Positions 6,768 to 14,175 of a stretch of 15,507 bases of DNA are shown in pieces (position 1 is the stretch's first letter; the number at the start of each line of letters is the position of its first letter). The DNA lies in NCBI GenBank assembly GCA_021817645.1, contig JAKAGH010000040.1, forward strand, positions 1-15,507, written 5' to 3'. The notes beneath the pieces were generated by a model that searched no databases, had not been told where the DNA came from, and worked only from the letters and a program-made list of their open reading frames with translations. The DNA is from Deltaproteobacteria bacterium. GTDB lineage: Bacteria; Desulfobacterota; Desulfobaccia; Desulfobaccales; 0-14-0-80-60-11. The position numbers were made by a program, and so were the translations under genes.

Positions 6768-8498
6768 TCAGTAAGCGATCAGTAGATAGACCATGCAAAT
6801 GGTCACGGTGATCATCATGGGCCACCAGCAGGCCTTCATGTATTCCACGAAGGAGATCTTGTAGCCCGCCTTTTCCGCCAGACCCACGGTGACCACGTTG
6901 GCCGAAGCGCCGATCATGGTGCCGTTGCCGCCCAGGCACGCGCCCAGGGACAGGGACCACCAGAGCACGCCGGATTCCGCGCCGGGGATGGTCTGGTTTA
7001 AAAAGGCGATGATGGGCAGCATGGTGGCGGTAAAGGGAATATTGTCAATGAAGGCCGAGGCAATGGCCGAGACCCAGAGGACGATGATGATGGCCGCGGT
7101 GAGATTGCCCCGGGAGACGTCCTTGACGAAGTTGGCGATCACCTGGATCAGCCCGGTCTCCTCCGCTCCAGCGATGACCATGAACAGGCCAACAAAGAAG
7201 ATCAGGGTAGGCCACTCCACCTCTTTTTCCAACAGTTCCACAATGTCTTCCCTGGAGATGGCCACCAGCAACAGGGAACCGATGAGAGCGGCCACGGACA
7301 CCTGCATGTGCAGGAAGCCGTGCAGGGCAAAAAGCAAGATGGTAATGCCCAGCAGGATGAGGCCCTGAATCATCAGCTTCTTATTGGTGATTTGGTACTC
7401 TTCTCTCAAAAATTCAATGGTGCGCGGCACATCCTTCACTTCCGCCTTGAGGTATTCCTTTTTGTTCCACCAGACTAAGAACATGGAGGAGGCCATTAGG
7501 GAAATAGCACAAATCAGGGTCAGATTCTGCACGAACTGGCCGAAGGTCAGCCCGGCGTAAGAGCCGATAAGGATGTTGGGTGGGTCGCCGATTAAGGTGG
7601 CGGTGCCGCCGACATTGGAGGCAAAGGCTTCGGGCACCAGTAAGGTTAGAGGGTTGATCTTCAGGGTCACCGCGATTTCGATGGTCACCGGCAGCACCAG
7701 GAGCATGGTGGTGACGTTGTCCAGGAAGGCCGATATCACCGCAGTCACGATCTGGAGGACGAAGGAGAGGACAAAGACATTGCCTTTGGCCAGGGCATAG
7801 GCTTTATAGGCCAGGAATTGGAACATCCCGGTCTTTTTCATCACGCCCACGAAGAGCATCATGCCCATGAGGAGGAAGATGACGTTCAGGTCGATGGCCC
7901 CCATGGCATCATCGAAGGAGATGATATGAAAAGATTTATCCCAGATCCCCAGGGTATAGGTGACGAATAGAATAATGGCCGCACCTAAAAAAGACACCAG
8001 AGTGCGGTGCATCCACTCGAACGAGATCACCACATAGACCAGCAGCAGGACAATGGCGGCGATCCAGAAGCCGATAGTCACGGTGCGTTCCATGGTGAGG
8101 TTTTTGGCCCCCTGGAACAGGCGGTTGCCCTGGGCGTCCTTGCCTGCCTCCACCACCTGCACCGGGGTGGCGGTGACGGGCTTCCAGGAGGGTTTGGCGG
8201 CTTTGACTTCCACCTTGGCCGCAGGCAGGGTCCCCGGGGGCAGGATGAAGTCCCCAACATAACCTCCGGGCTTGCCGGTGACGATTTCGGCCTCTTTGCC
8301 CGCGGGCTTGACGTGCTGGCCGTTGACCAGCACCTCTACTTCCACTTCCTTGAGGCCCTTGCCCATGGGGTTGGTCACCAACCCGGAGATGGCCAGGTGG
8401 TCCCCCCCCGGAGCGGCGGCAGGCGCGGGTCCGGCCAGGAAGCCGGTGATTAGCAGGGCTGTCAGTATATATAGAAAGGAGGTTAACCTTTTTCGCAT
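6768..8498 (-). CDS. ArsB/NhaD-type ion permease with exported N-terminal domain (paralogue 1)
   Basis: A 576-residue membrane protein starting at ATG 8498 with AAAGGGG upstream. It has the same architecture as the following permease. There is a signal peptide (FLYILTALLITGFLAGPAPA) and a roughly 110-residue exported domain (ISGLVTNPMGKGLKEVEVEV). The transport core has half-repeat motifs FLDNVTTMLLVLPVTIEIA, SNVGGTATLIGDPPNILIGS, SAFIDNIPFTATMLPIIAF and GGNGTMIGASANVVTVGLAE. The two copies are clearly duplicates. The core and especially the last 110 residues are nearly identical, while the exported domains differ much more. It lies 78 bp downstream of the DASS gene in the same direction and is probably cotranscribed. 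The transported ion is unknown. The retained FxDN pair and the GDPPN loop suggest a working transporter. Confidence 0.88.
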   Translation of the reverse strand: MRKRLTSFLYILTALLITGFLAGPAPAAAPGGDHLAISGLVTNPMGKGLKEVEVEVLVNGQHVKPAGKEAEIVTGKPGGYVGDFILPPGTLPAAKVEVKAAKPSWKPVTATPVQVVEAGKDAQGNRLFQGAKNLTMERTVTIGFWIAAIVLLLVYVVISFEWMHRTLVSFLGAAIILFVTYTLGIWDKSFHIISFDDAMGAIDLNVIFLLMGMMLFVGVMKKTGMFQFLAYKAYALAKGNVFVLSFVLQIVTAVISAFLDNVTTMLLVLPVTIEIAVTLKINPLTLLVPEAFASNVGGTATLIGDPPNILIGSYAGLTFGQFVQNLTLICAISLMASSMFLVWWNKKEYLKAEVKDVPRTIEFLREEYQITNKKLMIQGLILLGITILLFALHGFLHMQVSVAALIGSLLLVAISREDIVELLEKEVEWPTLIFFVGLFMVIAGAEETGLIQVIANFVKDVSRGNLTAAIIIVLWVSAIASAFIDNIPFTATMLPIIAFLNQTIPGAESGVLWWSLSLGACLGGNGTMIGASANVVTVGLAEKAGYKISFVEYMKACWWPMMITVTICMVYLLIAY

Positions 8499-8536
8499 TG
8501 TTTTATCCCCTTTAAGCGTCGCTCATTTTCAGGTAA

Positions 8537-8565
8537 GGGGAGGAGACCCTTCAAGTTTCCTCCCC
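8537..8565. other. Intercistronic hairpin between DASS symporter and permease
   Basis: GGGGAGGA (537-544 of this kilobase) pairs with TCCTCCCC (558-565) around a 13-nt loop, in the 78-bp gap between the two genes. Only a short T-poor tail follows on the minus strand, so it is more likely an RNA processing or stability element, or a weak terminator, than a strong stop. It lies about 40 nt ahead of the permease start. Confidence 0.4.
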
Positions 8566-8576
8566 CACTTGGTCAG

Positions 8577-10109
8577 TTATTTACCCAGCACCGGCATGCC
8601 CTGCATAGGCCAGATGAAGTAGCAGAACACCGCCAGAAATCCCATGAGGATGAGGCTGGGGATCCAGCCGTAGATGAAGAACTCCCCTGCGGTGAACTGC
8701 TTGCTCTCATAGGCAATGGCATTTGGCGCCGCTCCTATGAGCAAGTTAAAGGGCATGCCCGCGGTGGCGAGAGACGCGAAGAAGATGACTTCCGGGGCCA
8801 CCCCCAGGTATCTGGCGATGACCAGGGATACCGGCAGGGTGATGGCAATGGCCGCCACGTTCATGATGAAGTTGGTCATCACCAGGACGAAGAAGGCAAT
8901 GGCCAGGACGAAGACCAGCCAGGGGGCTTTCTGGAACCAACTGACCCAACTCACGGCCATCCATTCCGCGGCCTTGGTGTCATAGAGGCAATAGCCGATG
9001 GACATGGCGCCGCCGAAGAGCAGGATGATGTTCCAGGGGATGGTCTCCATGTCTTCCACTTCCAGGGTGCGGGAGAGGAAGAAGAGCACGGTGGCCACGA
9101 TCATAATGGCCGCCCGGTCCATGTCCTTGAAGAAGGGGATGGGCGAGAAGGATTTCATCATGAACAGGAACAGGACCACGATCACCATGCCGATGACGAA
9201 CTTTTCCTTATTGTTCATGGGTCCCAGTTCTTTCCCCAGGTCCGCCACCCGTTGCCGCAGGCCGTCGATGCGGGCCCGCTCGGGTTTGAAGAAGGTAATC
9301 ACCGTTAGCCAGATGAAAAAGACCATGATCGCCCCCAGGGGGAGCATGTACCAGATAAGGGAGAAAAAGCCGATTTCCGTGCCGCCGGTGAACTTTTGGA
9401 ACATCCCGGCCCCGGCCACTGCCCGGGCCGAACCCAGGAAGGTGATGACCGAACCCGCGCCCGCGGTCCAGGCCATGCCGATGAACAGGCCTTTGCCGAA
9501 GCGGGTGGGCTGGTCGGATTCGCTGTAAAGCGAATGGATGGCCACCAACAGCGGGAAAATGGCCGCGGCCACCGCGGTGTGGGCCATGAGCAGGGTCATG
9601 CCGGCGATGATGATAAAAGTGCCCAGGAGAATAAAATTGGTGTTCTCCCCCACGATGTTCAACATCTTGTAGGCCATGCGCTTGGTGAGGCCCGAGACCG
9701 AGAAGGCCAGGCCCATGACTACGGAGCCGAAGATGAACCAAACCGAGGGGTCAAAGAAGTCCTTCAGGGCCTGGTCCGCGGTGCGGATCATGAAGATGGT
9801 CTGGAACAACCCGATGGCGATGGCCGTGGCGCCGATGGGCATCACCTCGAAGATCCACCAGACCGCGGCCATGAGAAACAGGCCAATGGCCATGCGGCCC
9901 TGCGGCGGCAAAGGGAAATGTTTGCCGGAGGGGTCCACCGCGTCCGCTAAATCCGGCATGAAATAGAAGAGGAAAAACAGGGCCAGCCCCAAGAGGATAA
10001 AGGCAATGCGCTTCCAGTCGATGGCCACCTTTTTGGGAGCGATAAAGATCTCTTCGGGCATCTCCGGGAGGCCGGCGCCTACGGGCATTCTCTTAACGTC
10101 TTCCGCCAT
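8577..10109 (-). CDS. DASS (SLC13) family sodium:anion symporter
   Basis: A 510-residue inner-membrane transporter starting at ATG 10109 with AAGGAG upstream. About 11-12 hydrophobic segments follow a 35-residue cytoplasmic N-terminus. Family features are PLPPQGRMAIGLFLMAAVWW near the start, EVMPIGATAIAIGLFQ, FGSVVMGLAFSVSGLTKRMA, FLGSARAVAGAGMFQ, and GMPFNLLIGAAPNAIAYES near the end. These are typical of divalent anion:Na+ symporters for dicarboxylates or sulfate. In sulfate-reducing bacteria DASS proteins are among the proposed sulfate importers, so sulfate is a reasonable candidate substrate (inference). The two helix-hairpin motifs that are usually Ser-Asn-Thr read A-H-T (176-178) and M-N-V (416-418), so substrate or cation binding may differ from characterised members. 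The gene follows the CBS protein gene by 33 bp and is likely cotranscribed with it. Confidence 0.88.
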   Translation of the reverse strand: MAEDVKRMPVGAGLPEMPEEIFIAPKKVAIDWKRIAFILLGLALFFLFYFMPDLADAVDPSGKHFPLPPQGRMAIGLFLMAAVWWIFEVMPIGATAIAIGLFQTIFMIRTADQALKDFFDPSVWFIFGSVVMGLAFSVSGLTKRMAYKMLNIVGENTNFILLGTFIIIAGMTLLMAHTAVAAAIFPLLVAIHSLYSESDQPTRFGKGLFIGMAWTAGAGSVITFLGSARAVAGAGMFQKFTGGTEIGFFSLIWYMLPLGAIMVFFIWLTVITFFKPERARIDGLRQRVADLGKELGPMNNKEKFVIGMVIVVLFLFMMKSFSPIPFFKDMDRAAIMIVATVLFFLSRTLEVEDMETIPWNIILLFGGAMSIGYCLYDTKAAEWMAVSWVSWFQKAPWLVFVLAIAFFVLVMTNFIMNVAAIAITLPVSLVIARYLGVAPEVIFFASLATAGMPFNLLIGAAPNAIAYESKQFTAGEFFIYGWIPSLILMGFLAVFCYFIWPMQGMPVLGK

Positions 10110-10142
10110 GGCAGTAACTCCTTTTTCTAGTCCCGGCTTGGG

Positions 10143-10649
10143 CTACTCGCCCAGCACCAGATCGGAGATCTCCTTGAAGAGATCGCTGAGACGAATCATT
10201 CCGGATACTTTCTGATCCTGGATCACCGGCATCAGGCCCACGTTTTCCTTGATCATCAGGAAAATGGCCTTGGCGATGGGATCATTGCCCTGGATGGTGA
10301 CCTTGATGGGGCTCATGACTTCGCTCACCGGTTTTTGGGAGGCCTCCTTCAGGCCGGGCCCGAAGAACTCGCCGATCATCACCGCCAGGCTGGGGTCGGC
10401 CTTGACCAGGGCGGTCTCATGCAGGAACCGGGGTTCCAGGCCCTTGATGATATCCCGCAGGGTCAAAATGCCCATGAGCTGGTATTTTTCGTCGAAAACC
10501 AAAACCGCCCGGGGCTCGAATTGGCCTTCAAACTTGATGGCCGCCTCCCGGACGATGGCCATGGCCTGGCGCAAAGAGAACCAGTAGGGGATGTGGGGGT
10601 AATCCTCCAGGGGGATCATCAACTCTTTCACCTTCTTTTCGTTTGGCAT
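10143..10649 (-). CDS. CBS-domain-pair protein A
   Basis: A 168-residue soluble protein from ATG 10649 with GGGAGG upstream. It consists almost entirely of two CBS motifs. The first covers about residues 8-75 (HIPYWFSLRQAMAIVREAA, ending LMGILTLRDIIKGL). The second covers about 108-165 (VSEVMSPIKVTIQGNDPIAK, ending SGMIRLSDLFKEI). CBS pairs bind AMP, ATP, SAM or related nucleotides and often gate transporters or enzymes. There is no extra catalytic domain. It is the first gene of the transport operon, 33 bp before the DASS gene, which suggests nucleotide-dependent control of transport. It is a close paralogue of the divergent CBS protein at 11089, with equal length and the core FEPRAVLVFDEKYQLMGILT identical in both. 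Confidence 0.9.
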   Translation of the reverse strand: MPNEKKVKELMIPLEDYPHIPYWFSLRQAMAIVREAAIKFEGQFEPRAVLVFDEKYQLMGILTLRDIIKGLEPRFLHETALVKADPSLAVMIGEFFGPGLKEASQKPVSEVMSPIKVTIQGNDPIAKAIFLMIKENVGLMPVIQDQKVSGMIRLSDLFKEISDLVLGE

Positions 10650-10834
10650 ACGGACCTCCCGCAGATTTATGATTGCTCGTCAGGGATTAGAAACCCGGCG
10701 TTTCCAGCAGACCCGGTTTCTGGTTATTTAAATAGCAATGCCAATATTAAGATGGGGTTAAAAGGGGGGAAGCGGCCGTTAAAATTTTGTTAAGGCCGTG
10801 TTTTTTTCACAAGAACCGGATAAACCCCCGGCCC

Positions 10835-10863
10835 TTGACTTTTCCAGGCCGCTCCATTAGAAC
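10835..10863 (+). promoter_or_regulatory. Putative sigma-70 promoter for the plus-strand operon
   Basis: TTGACT (10835-10840) and TAGAAC (10858-10863) are separated by 17 bp, a good -35 and a fair -10 box, about 225 bp ahead of CBS protein B. Transcripts starting here would carry a leader containing both hairpin repeats and the TTTGCGTC tandem array. Assignment is by pattern only. Confidence 0.35.
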
Positions 10864-10905
10864 ATTTGAGGAAGAGTCTTGGCCCGCCCATAAATTATGA
10901 AAAGT

Positions 10906-10963
10906 GCGTAGGGCGGGCGTCTCGCCCGCCTCAGCGTCGCACAGGCGAGACGCCTGTGCCACC
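10906..10963. repeat. Paired hairpin repeat (GTAGGGCGGGCG / CAGGCGAGACGCCTG)
   Basis: Two adjacent stem-loops are present. GGCGGGCG and CGCCCGCC flank a TCT loop at 10913-10931, and CACAGGCG and CGCCTGTG flank an AGA loop at 10940-10958. Both share the GCGTCTCGCC/GGCGAGACGC theme. Short paired hairpins of this kind occur as dispersed intergenic repeats in many bacterial genomes. This one lies in the leader region of the plus-strand operon. Confidence 0.65.
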
Positions 10964-10980
10964 AACTTGGTCTATCTATT

Positions 10981-11016
10981 TTTGCGTCTTTCTTTGCGTC
11001 TTTGCGTCTTTGCGTG
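10981..11016 (+). repeat. TTTGCGTC tandem array
   Basis: The octamer TTTGCGTC appears at 10981-10988, 10993-11000 and 11001-11008, with a variant TTTGCGTG at 11009-11016. It is the same vocabulary as the inverted repeat at 4677-4748. It lies between the candidate promoter and the ribosome site of CBS protein B and ends about 70 bp before that start codon. Confidence 0.75.
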
Positions 11017-11088
11017 AGGCCAATCTTTTTGTAATAGAATCACCTTCTTGCCATTCTCCGAACCTGGGTAAATTTGGGAGGATACCCC

Positions 11089-11595
11089 ATGCCTTACCAG
11101 AAAACCGCCAAGGATTTGATGATCCGCCTGGAAGATTTTCCCCATATTCCCTATTGGTTCAGCCTGCGGGAGGCCATGGCCATTATCCGGGAGGCCGCCG
11201 TTAAGTTTGGCGGCAGTTTCGAGCCCCGGGCGGTCCTGGTCTTTGATGAAAAGTATCAGCTTATGGGGATTTTGACCCTGCGGGATATCATTATCGGCCT
11301 GGAGCCCAAGTTTCTCCAAGAGACCGATCTCATCAAAATGGATCCCAGCCTGACCGTCTTATCTGGAGATTTTTTGGGGCCTAAGATGAAAGAGCAATCC
11401 CAGAGACCGGTAAGCGAAATCATGAGCCCCATTAAGGCCACCATCGATACCGGGGACCCCATCACAAAGGCCGTCTACCTGATGATTAAGGAGAATGTGG
11501 GCCTGATGCCGGTGATGCAAAACGGCAAGGTGGAGGGCATGTTGCGGCTGAGCGATCTATTCAGCGAAATCTCCCGGAGCGTTTTGGGCGACTGA
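11089..11595 (+). CDS. CBS-domain-pair protein B
   Basis: A 168-residue soluble protein. ATG 11089 is preferred because GGGAGG lies 7 nt upstream (11076-11081) and the protein then begins exactly like its paralogue (MPYQKTAKDLMI against MPNEKKVKELMI). Two CBS motifs fill the chain: about residues 8-75 (IPYWFSLREAMAIIREAA, LMGILTLRDIIIGL) and 108-165 (VSEIMSPIKATIDTGDPIT, EGMLRLSDLFSEI). It should bind an adenine nucleotide and act as an energy-sensing regulator. It opens a three-gene plus-strand operon, with the PEP-synthase-like gene starting 16-25 bp after its stop. Its divergent twin opens the transport operon, so the two units may respond to the same nucleotide signal. Confidence 0.9.
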   Translation: MPYQKTAKDLMIRLEDFPHIPYWFSLREAMAIIREAAVKFGGSFEPRAVLVFDEKYQLMGILTLRDIIIGLEPKFLQETDLIKMDPSLTVLSGDFLGPKMKEQSQRPVSEIMSPIKATIDTGDPITKAVYLMIKENVGLMPVMQNGKVEGMLRLSDLFSEISRSVLGD

Positions 11596-11620
11596 ACGGA
11601 GGATCATCATCCTGAAGCGC

Positions 11621-14155
11621 GTGTGGCATCGCCTGAAAAAACCCCGTGAACCCGGCGGCTCCGCGGGGTTGGCGGAGAAATACGCCCACTTCCAGCGGTT
11701 GTTGGCGGCCAATAATGCCGTGTTGGGCCTGATGAGCGATATGGAGGAAAAGCTTTCCGGGGATTTTCTCTTCGACCTCCAGTTCATCCGGGCCAGCGTC
11801 AGCCACATCGTCCAGGAGACCGCCACCGTGGTGACAGCCCTGAATGACATGGGCGAGGGCCGGTATGAGGACTTGCTCCATTCCTTCCGGCAGATCCGCC
11901 AAGAGCTGGAAGAAGGCCTGAGCCAGCGCCGGGAGATAGAAAAGGCCCCGTTGACCCTGTCTCTGGATCAGCTCAACCTGGAAATGGCGGAAACCGCGGG
12001 AGGCAAAAGCGCCAACCTGGGAGAGGTCCGGAACCGCACCGGCCTGCCGGTGCCGCCCGGTTTTGCCATTTCGACTTATGCCTACAAGGTTTTCCTGGAT
12101 CACAATCACCTGACGGCGCGCATTACCGAGATGCTGGGGCGCTGGCGGATGGATGATCTGGATAGCCTGGCCCGGGTCAGCGAAGAATTGAAGCAGATGA
12201 TCAACCAGGCCCAGGTGCCGCCGGAACTGGAAAGCGCCATCAATGCGGCCTATGAGGCCTTATGCCTGCCGGGCCGGGAGCGGCCCCTGGTGGCCATGCG
12301 CTCCAGCGCGGTGGGGGAAGACCTGACTCTCACCTTCGCCGGGCAGTACGCCACCTACCTCAATGTGCCCCCCGGCGAAATGGTCAGCCGCTACAAGGAT
12401 ATTGTGGCCAGCCTGTTCACGCCCCGGGCCTTGTTCTATTACAAAAACAAGGGCTTCCGGGAAGAGGAGATGGCCATGGGCGTGGCCGTGCTGCCCATGA
12501 TCAACTCCCGGGCCAGCGGCGTCCTCTTCACCCGCCAACCTGAAGCCCCGGAGCAGGACGCGGCCTTGATTAACGCGGTCTGGGGTCTGGGTAAATATGC
12601 CGTGGGCGGGATCATTAACCCGGATCATTATCTGGTGGCCTATCACCCCCCCGGCCAGGTCCTGGAACAGCACATCCCTCCGAAAGAGTTTATGTTGGTC
12701 AATCTGCCCGGCGGGGGGGTGCACAAGCTGCCGGTGCCCCCGGAACAGGTCAACGCCCCCTGCTTGCATCCGGGGCATTTGCAGCAACTGGCGCAGTGGG
12801 CGGCGGCGCTGGAAGCCCATTACCAGCGGCCCCAGGATGTGGAGTGGGCCCTGGATGCAGAAGACCGGCTCTGGCTGCTGCAGAGCCGGCCGCTGCAAGT
12901 GCCGGCCAAGAGGGGCGCTGAGGTCAAGGCCCGGACCCTGAAGCAATATCCCGTGCTCCTGGATCAGGGCAGCATCGCCTGCCGGGGGGTGGGGGCCGGG
13001 CCGGTGGTGCTGATGCGGCAGGATGAGGATCTGAAAAATTTTCCTCCGGGCGGGGTCCTGGTGGCGCGCCACACTTCTCCCAAGTATGTCACGGTCATGC
13101 CCCAGGCCGCGGCCATCATCACCGACGCCGGCAGCCCCACCGGCCATATGGCGCTGTTGGCCCGGGAATTTCAGGTGCCCACCATTATCAATACCGGCAA
13201 TGCCACCCAGATTTTGCAGCCCGGCCAGGAAGTGACGGTGGACGCCAATTATAACAACGTCTATGCCGGCATCATTACCGAACTGCTGGAGCCTCGCCAG
13301 GCCAGGGTGAACGACCTGGCGGACAGCCCGGTTTTCCGCGCCTTAAAAACGGTGCTCAAACAGATTATCCCCCTCAATCTCATCAACCCGCAAAGCGCGA
13401 ATTTTACCCCGGCAGGCTGCCGCACCGTGCACGACCTGGTGCGCTTCGCCCACGAATTCTCCATGCGGGAGATGTTCCAACTGACCGAAAGCGGAGTCCT
13501 GGAAGACCGGGAAGTAGTAGACCTGGATTCGGGCCTGCCCTTCAAGGTGCGTATCCTGGATCTGGGCGGGGGGATAAAAAAAGGGTGGAGGCGCAGAGTC
13601 CGGCCGGAACAGATTACTTCTATTCCTTTCAAGGCCTTTTGGCAGGGGCTCGCGGCCATGCGCTGGCCCCAGGCGAAACCTGAAGGCGCCAAGAGCTTCA
13701 GTTCCATTTTTGTCAAAAGCGAGGAGGAAGTGGCCCAAGGGGCTGAACCTTACCAGGACCAGAGTTATGTGGTGCTTTCCCAAAATTATATGAACTTCAG
13801 CATCCGCCTGGGGTATCACCTATCCGCGGTAGAGGCTTATGTCAGTGACCGGGTAAACGACAATTATCTGACCTTTACCTTCCGTGGCGGCGGTTCGACC
13901 CCGGAACGGCGGGAACGGCGGGTCAGGTTGATTGAAGCTATCATTGACCGGATGGATCTCAACTATCAGCGTAAGGGGGACACTATCGAGGCCAGAATCT
14001 CAAAGTACTCCGCGGCACAGATGGCCCAGCGGCTGATCTTGTTTGGCAAGCTTACCTTATATACCAAGCAACTGGATATGGTATTATTTTCTGAGGGAAT
14101 TGCGGATTGGTACATTAAGGATTTCCTGCGGGAGTACGTCGGGGGGAAGGCTTAG
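11621..14155 (+). CDS. PEP-synthase-like phosphotransferase with an atypical C-terminal domain
   Basis: An 844-residue cytoplasmic protein if GTG 11621 is used. Residues 1-115 form a helical, probably coiled-coil N-terminal region. About 120-425 is the ATP-grasp pyruvate-phosphate-dikinase domain: GGKSANLGEV (127-136), MRSSAVGED with R227, GLGKYAVGGIINPDHYLV, and VEWALDAEDRLWLLQSRP ending at P424. About 460-550 is the swivelling phosphohistidine domain: ITDAGSPTGHMALLAREF, with H509 in the catalytic position. True PEP synthases end in a TIM barrel that binds pyruvate/PEP. I see none of its motifs in the last 290 residues, which are instead a basic/aromatic domain (YMNFSIRLGYHLSAVEAY, TFRGGGSTPERRERRVRLI). 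The protein can probably autophosphorylate on His from ATP, but the acceptor is unknown. It sits between CBS protein B and a lone receiver. The start is uncertain: GGAGG at 11598-11602 is 9 nt from a CTG at 11612 but 18 nt from the GTG. Confidence 0.85.
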   Translation: MWHRLKKPREPGGSAGLAEKYAHFQRLLAANNAVLGLMSDMEEKLSGDFLFDLQFIRASVSHIVQETATVVTALNDMGEGRYEDLLHSFRQIRQELEEGLSQRREIEKAPLTLSLDQLNLEMAETAGGKSANLGEVRNRTGLPVPPGFAISTYAYKVFLDHNHLTARITEMLGRWRMDDLDSLARVSEELKQMINQAQVPPELESAINAAYEALCLPGRERPLVAMRSSAVGEDLTLTFAGQYATYLNVPPGEMVSRYKDIVASLFTPRALFYYKNKGFREEEMAMGVAVLPMINSRASGVLFTRQPEAPEQDAALINAVWGLGKYAVGGIINPDHYLVAYHPPGQVLEQHIPPKEFMLVNLPGGGVHKLPVPPEQVNAPCLHPGHLQQLAQWAAALEAHYQRPQDVEWALDAEDRLWLLQSRPLQVPAKRGAEVKARTLKQYPVLLDQGSIACRGVGAGPVVLMRQDEDLKNFPPGGVLVARHTSPKYVTVMPQAAAIITDAGSPTGHMALLAREFQVPTIINTGNATQILQPGQEVTVDANYNNVYAGIITELLEPRQARVNDLADSPVFRALKTVLKQIIPLNLINPQSANFTPAGCRTVHDLVRFAHEFSMREMFQLTESGVLEDREVVDLDSGLPFKVRILDLGGGIKKGWRRRVRPEQITSIPFKAFWQGLAAMRWPQAKPEGAKSFSSIFVKSEEEVAQGAEPYQDQSYVVLSQNYMNFSIRLGYHLSAVEAYVSDRVNDNYLTFTFRGGGSTPERRERRVRLIEAIIDRMDLNYQRKGDTIEARISKYSAAQMAQRLILFGKLTLYTKQLDMVLFSEGIADWYIKDFLREYVGGKA

Positions 14156-14175
14156 CCCCACATCAGGAGAGTAGG

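Noticed and set aside
10720..10740. Sigma-54 promoter (TGGCA-TTGC-like) upstream of CBS protein A on the minus strand
   Set aside because: TTGGCATTGC resembles the elements, but the GG-to-GC spacing is wrong for the -24/-12 pattern.
10981..11016. CRISPR array
   Set aside because: The octamers are directly adjacent or separated by 4 nt, with no spacers and no cas genes. It is a simple tandem repeat.
12260..13147. Minus-strand frame (295 codons) within the PEP-synthase-like gene
   Set aside because: His-, Gly- and Gln-rich antisense shadow with no recognisable domain. The plus strand carries an intact ATP-grasp and phosphohistidine domain here.
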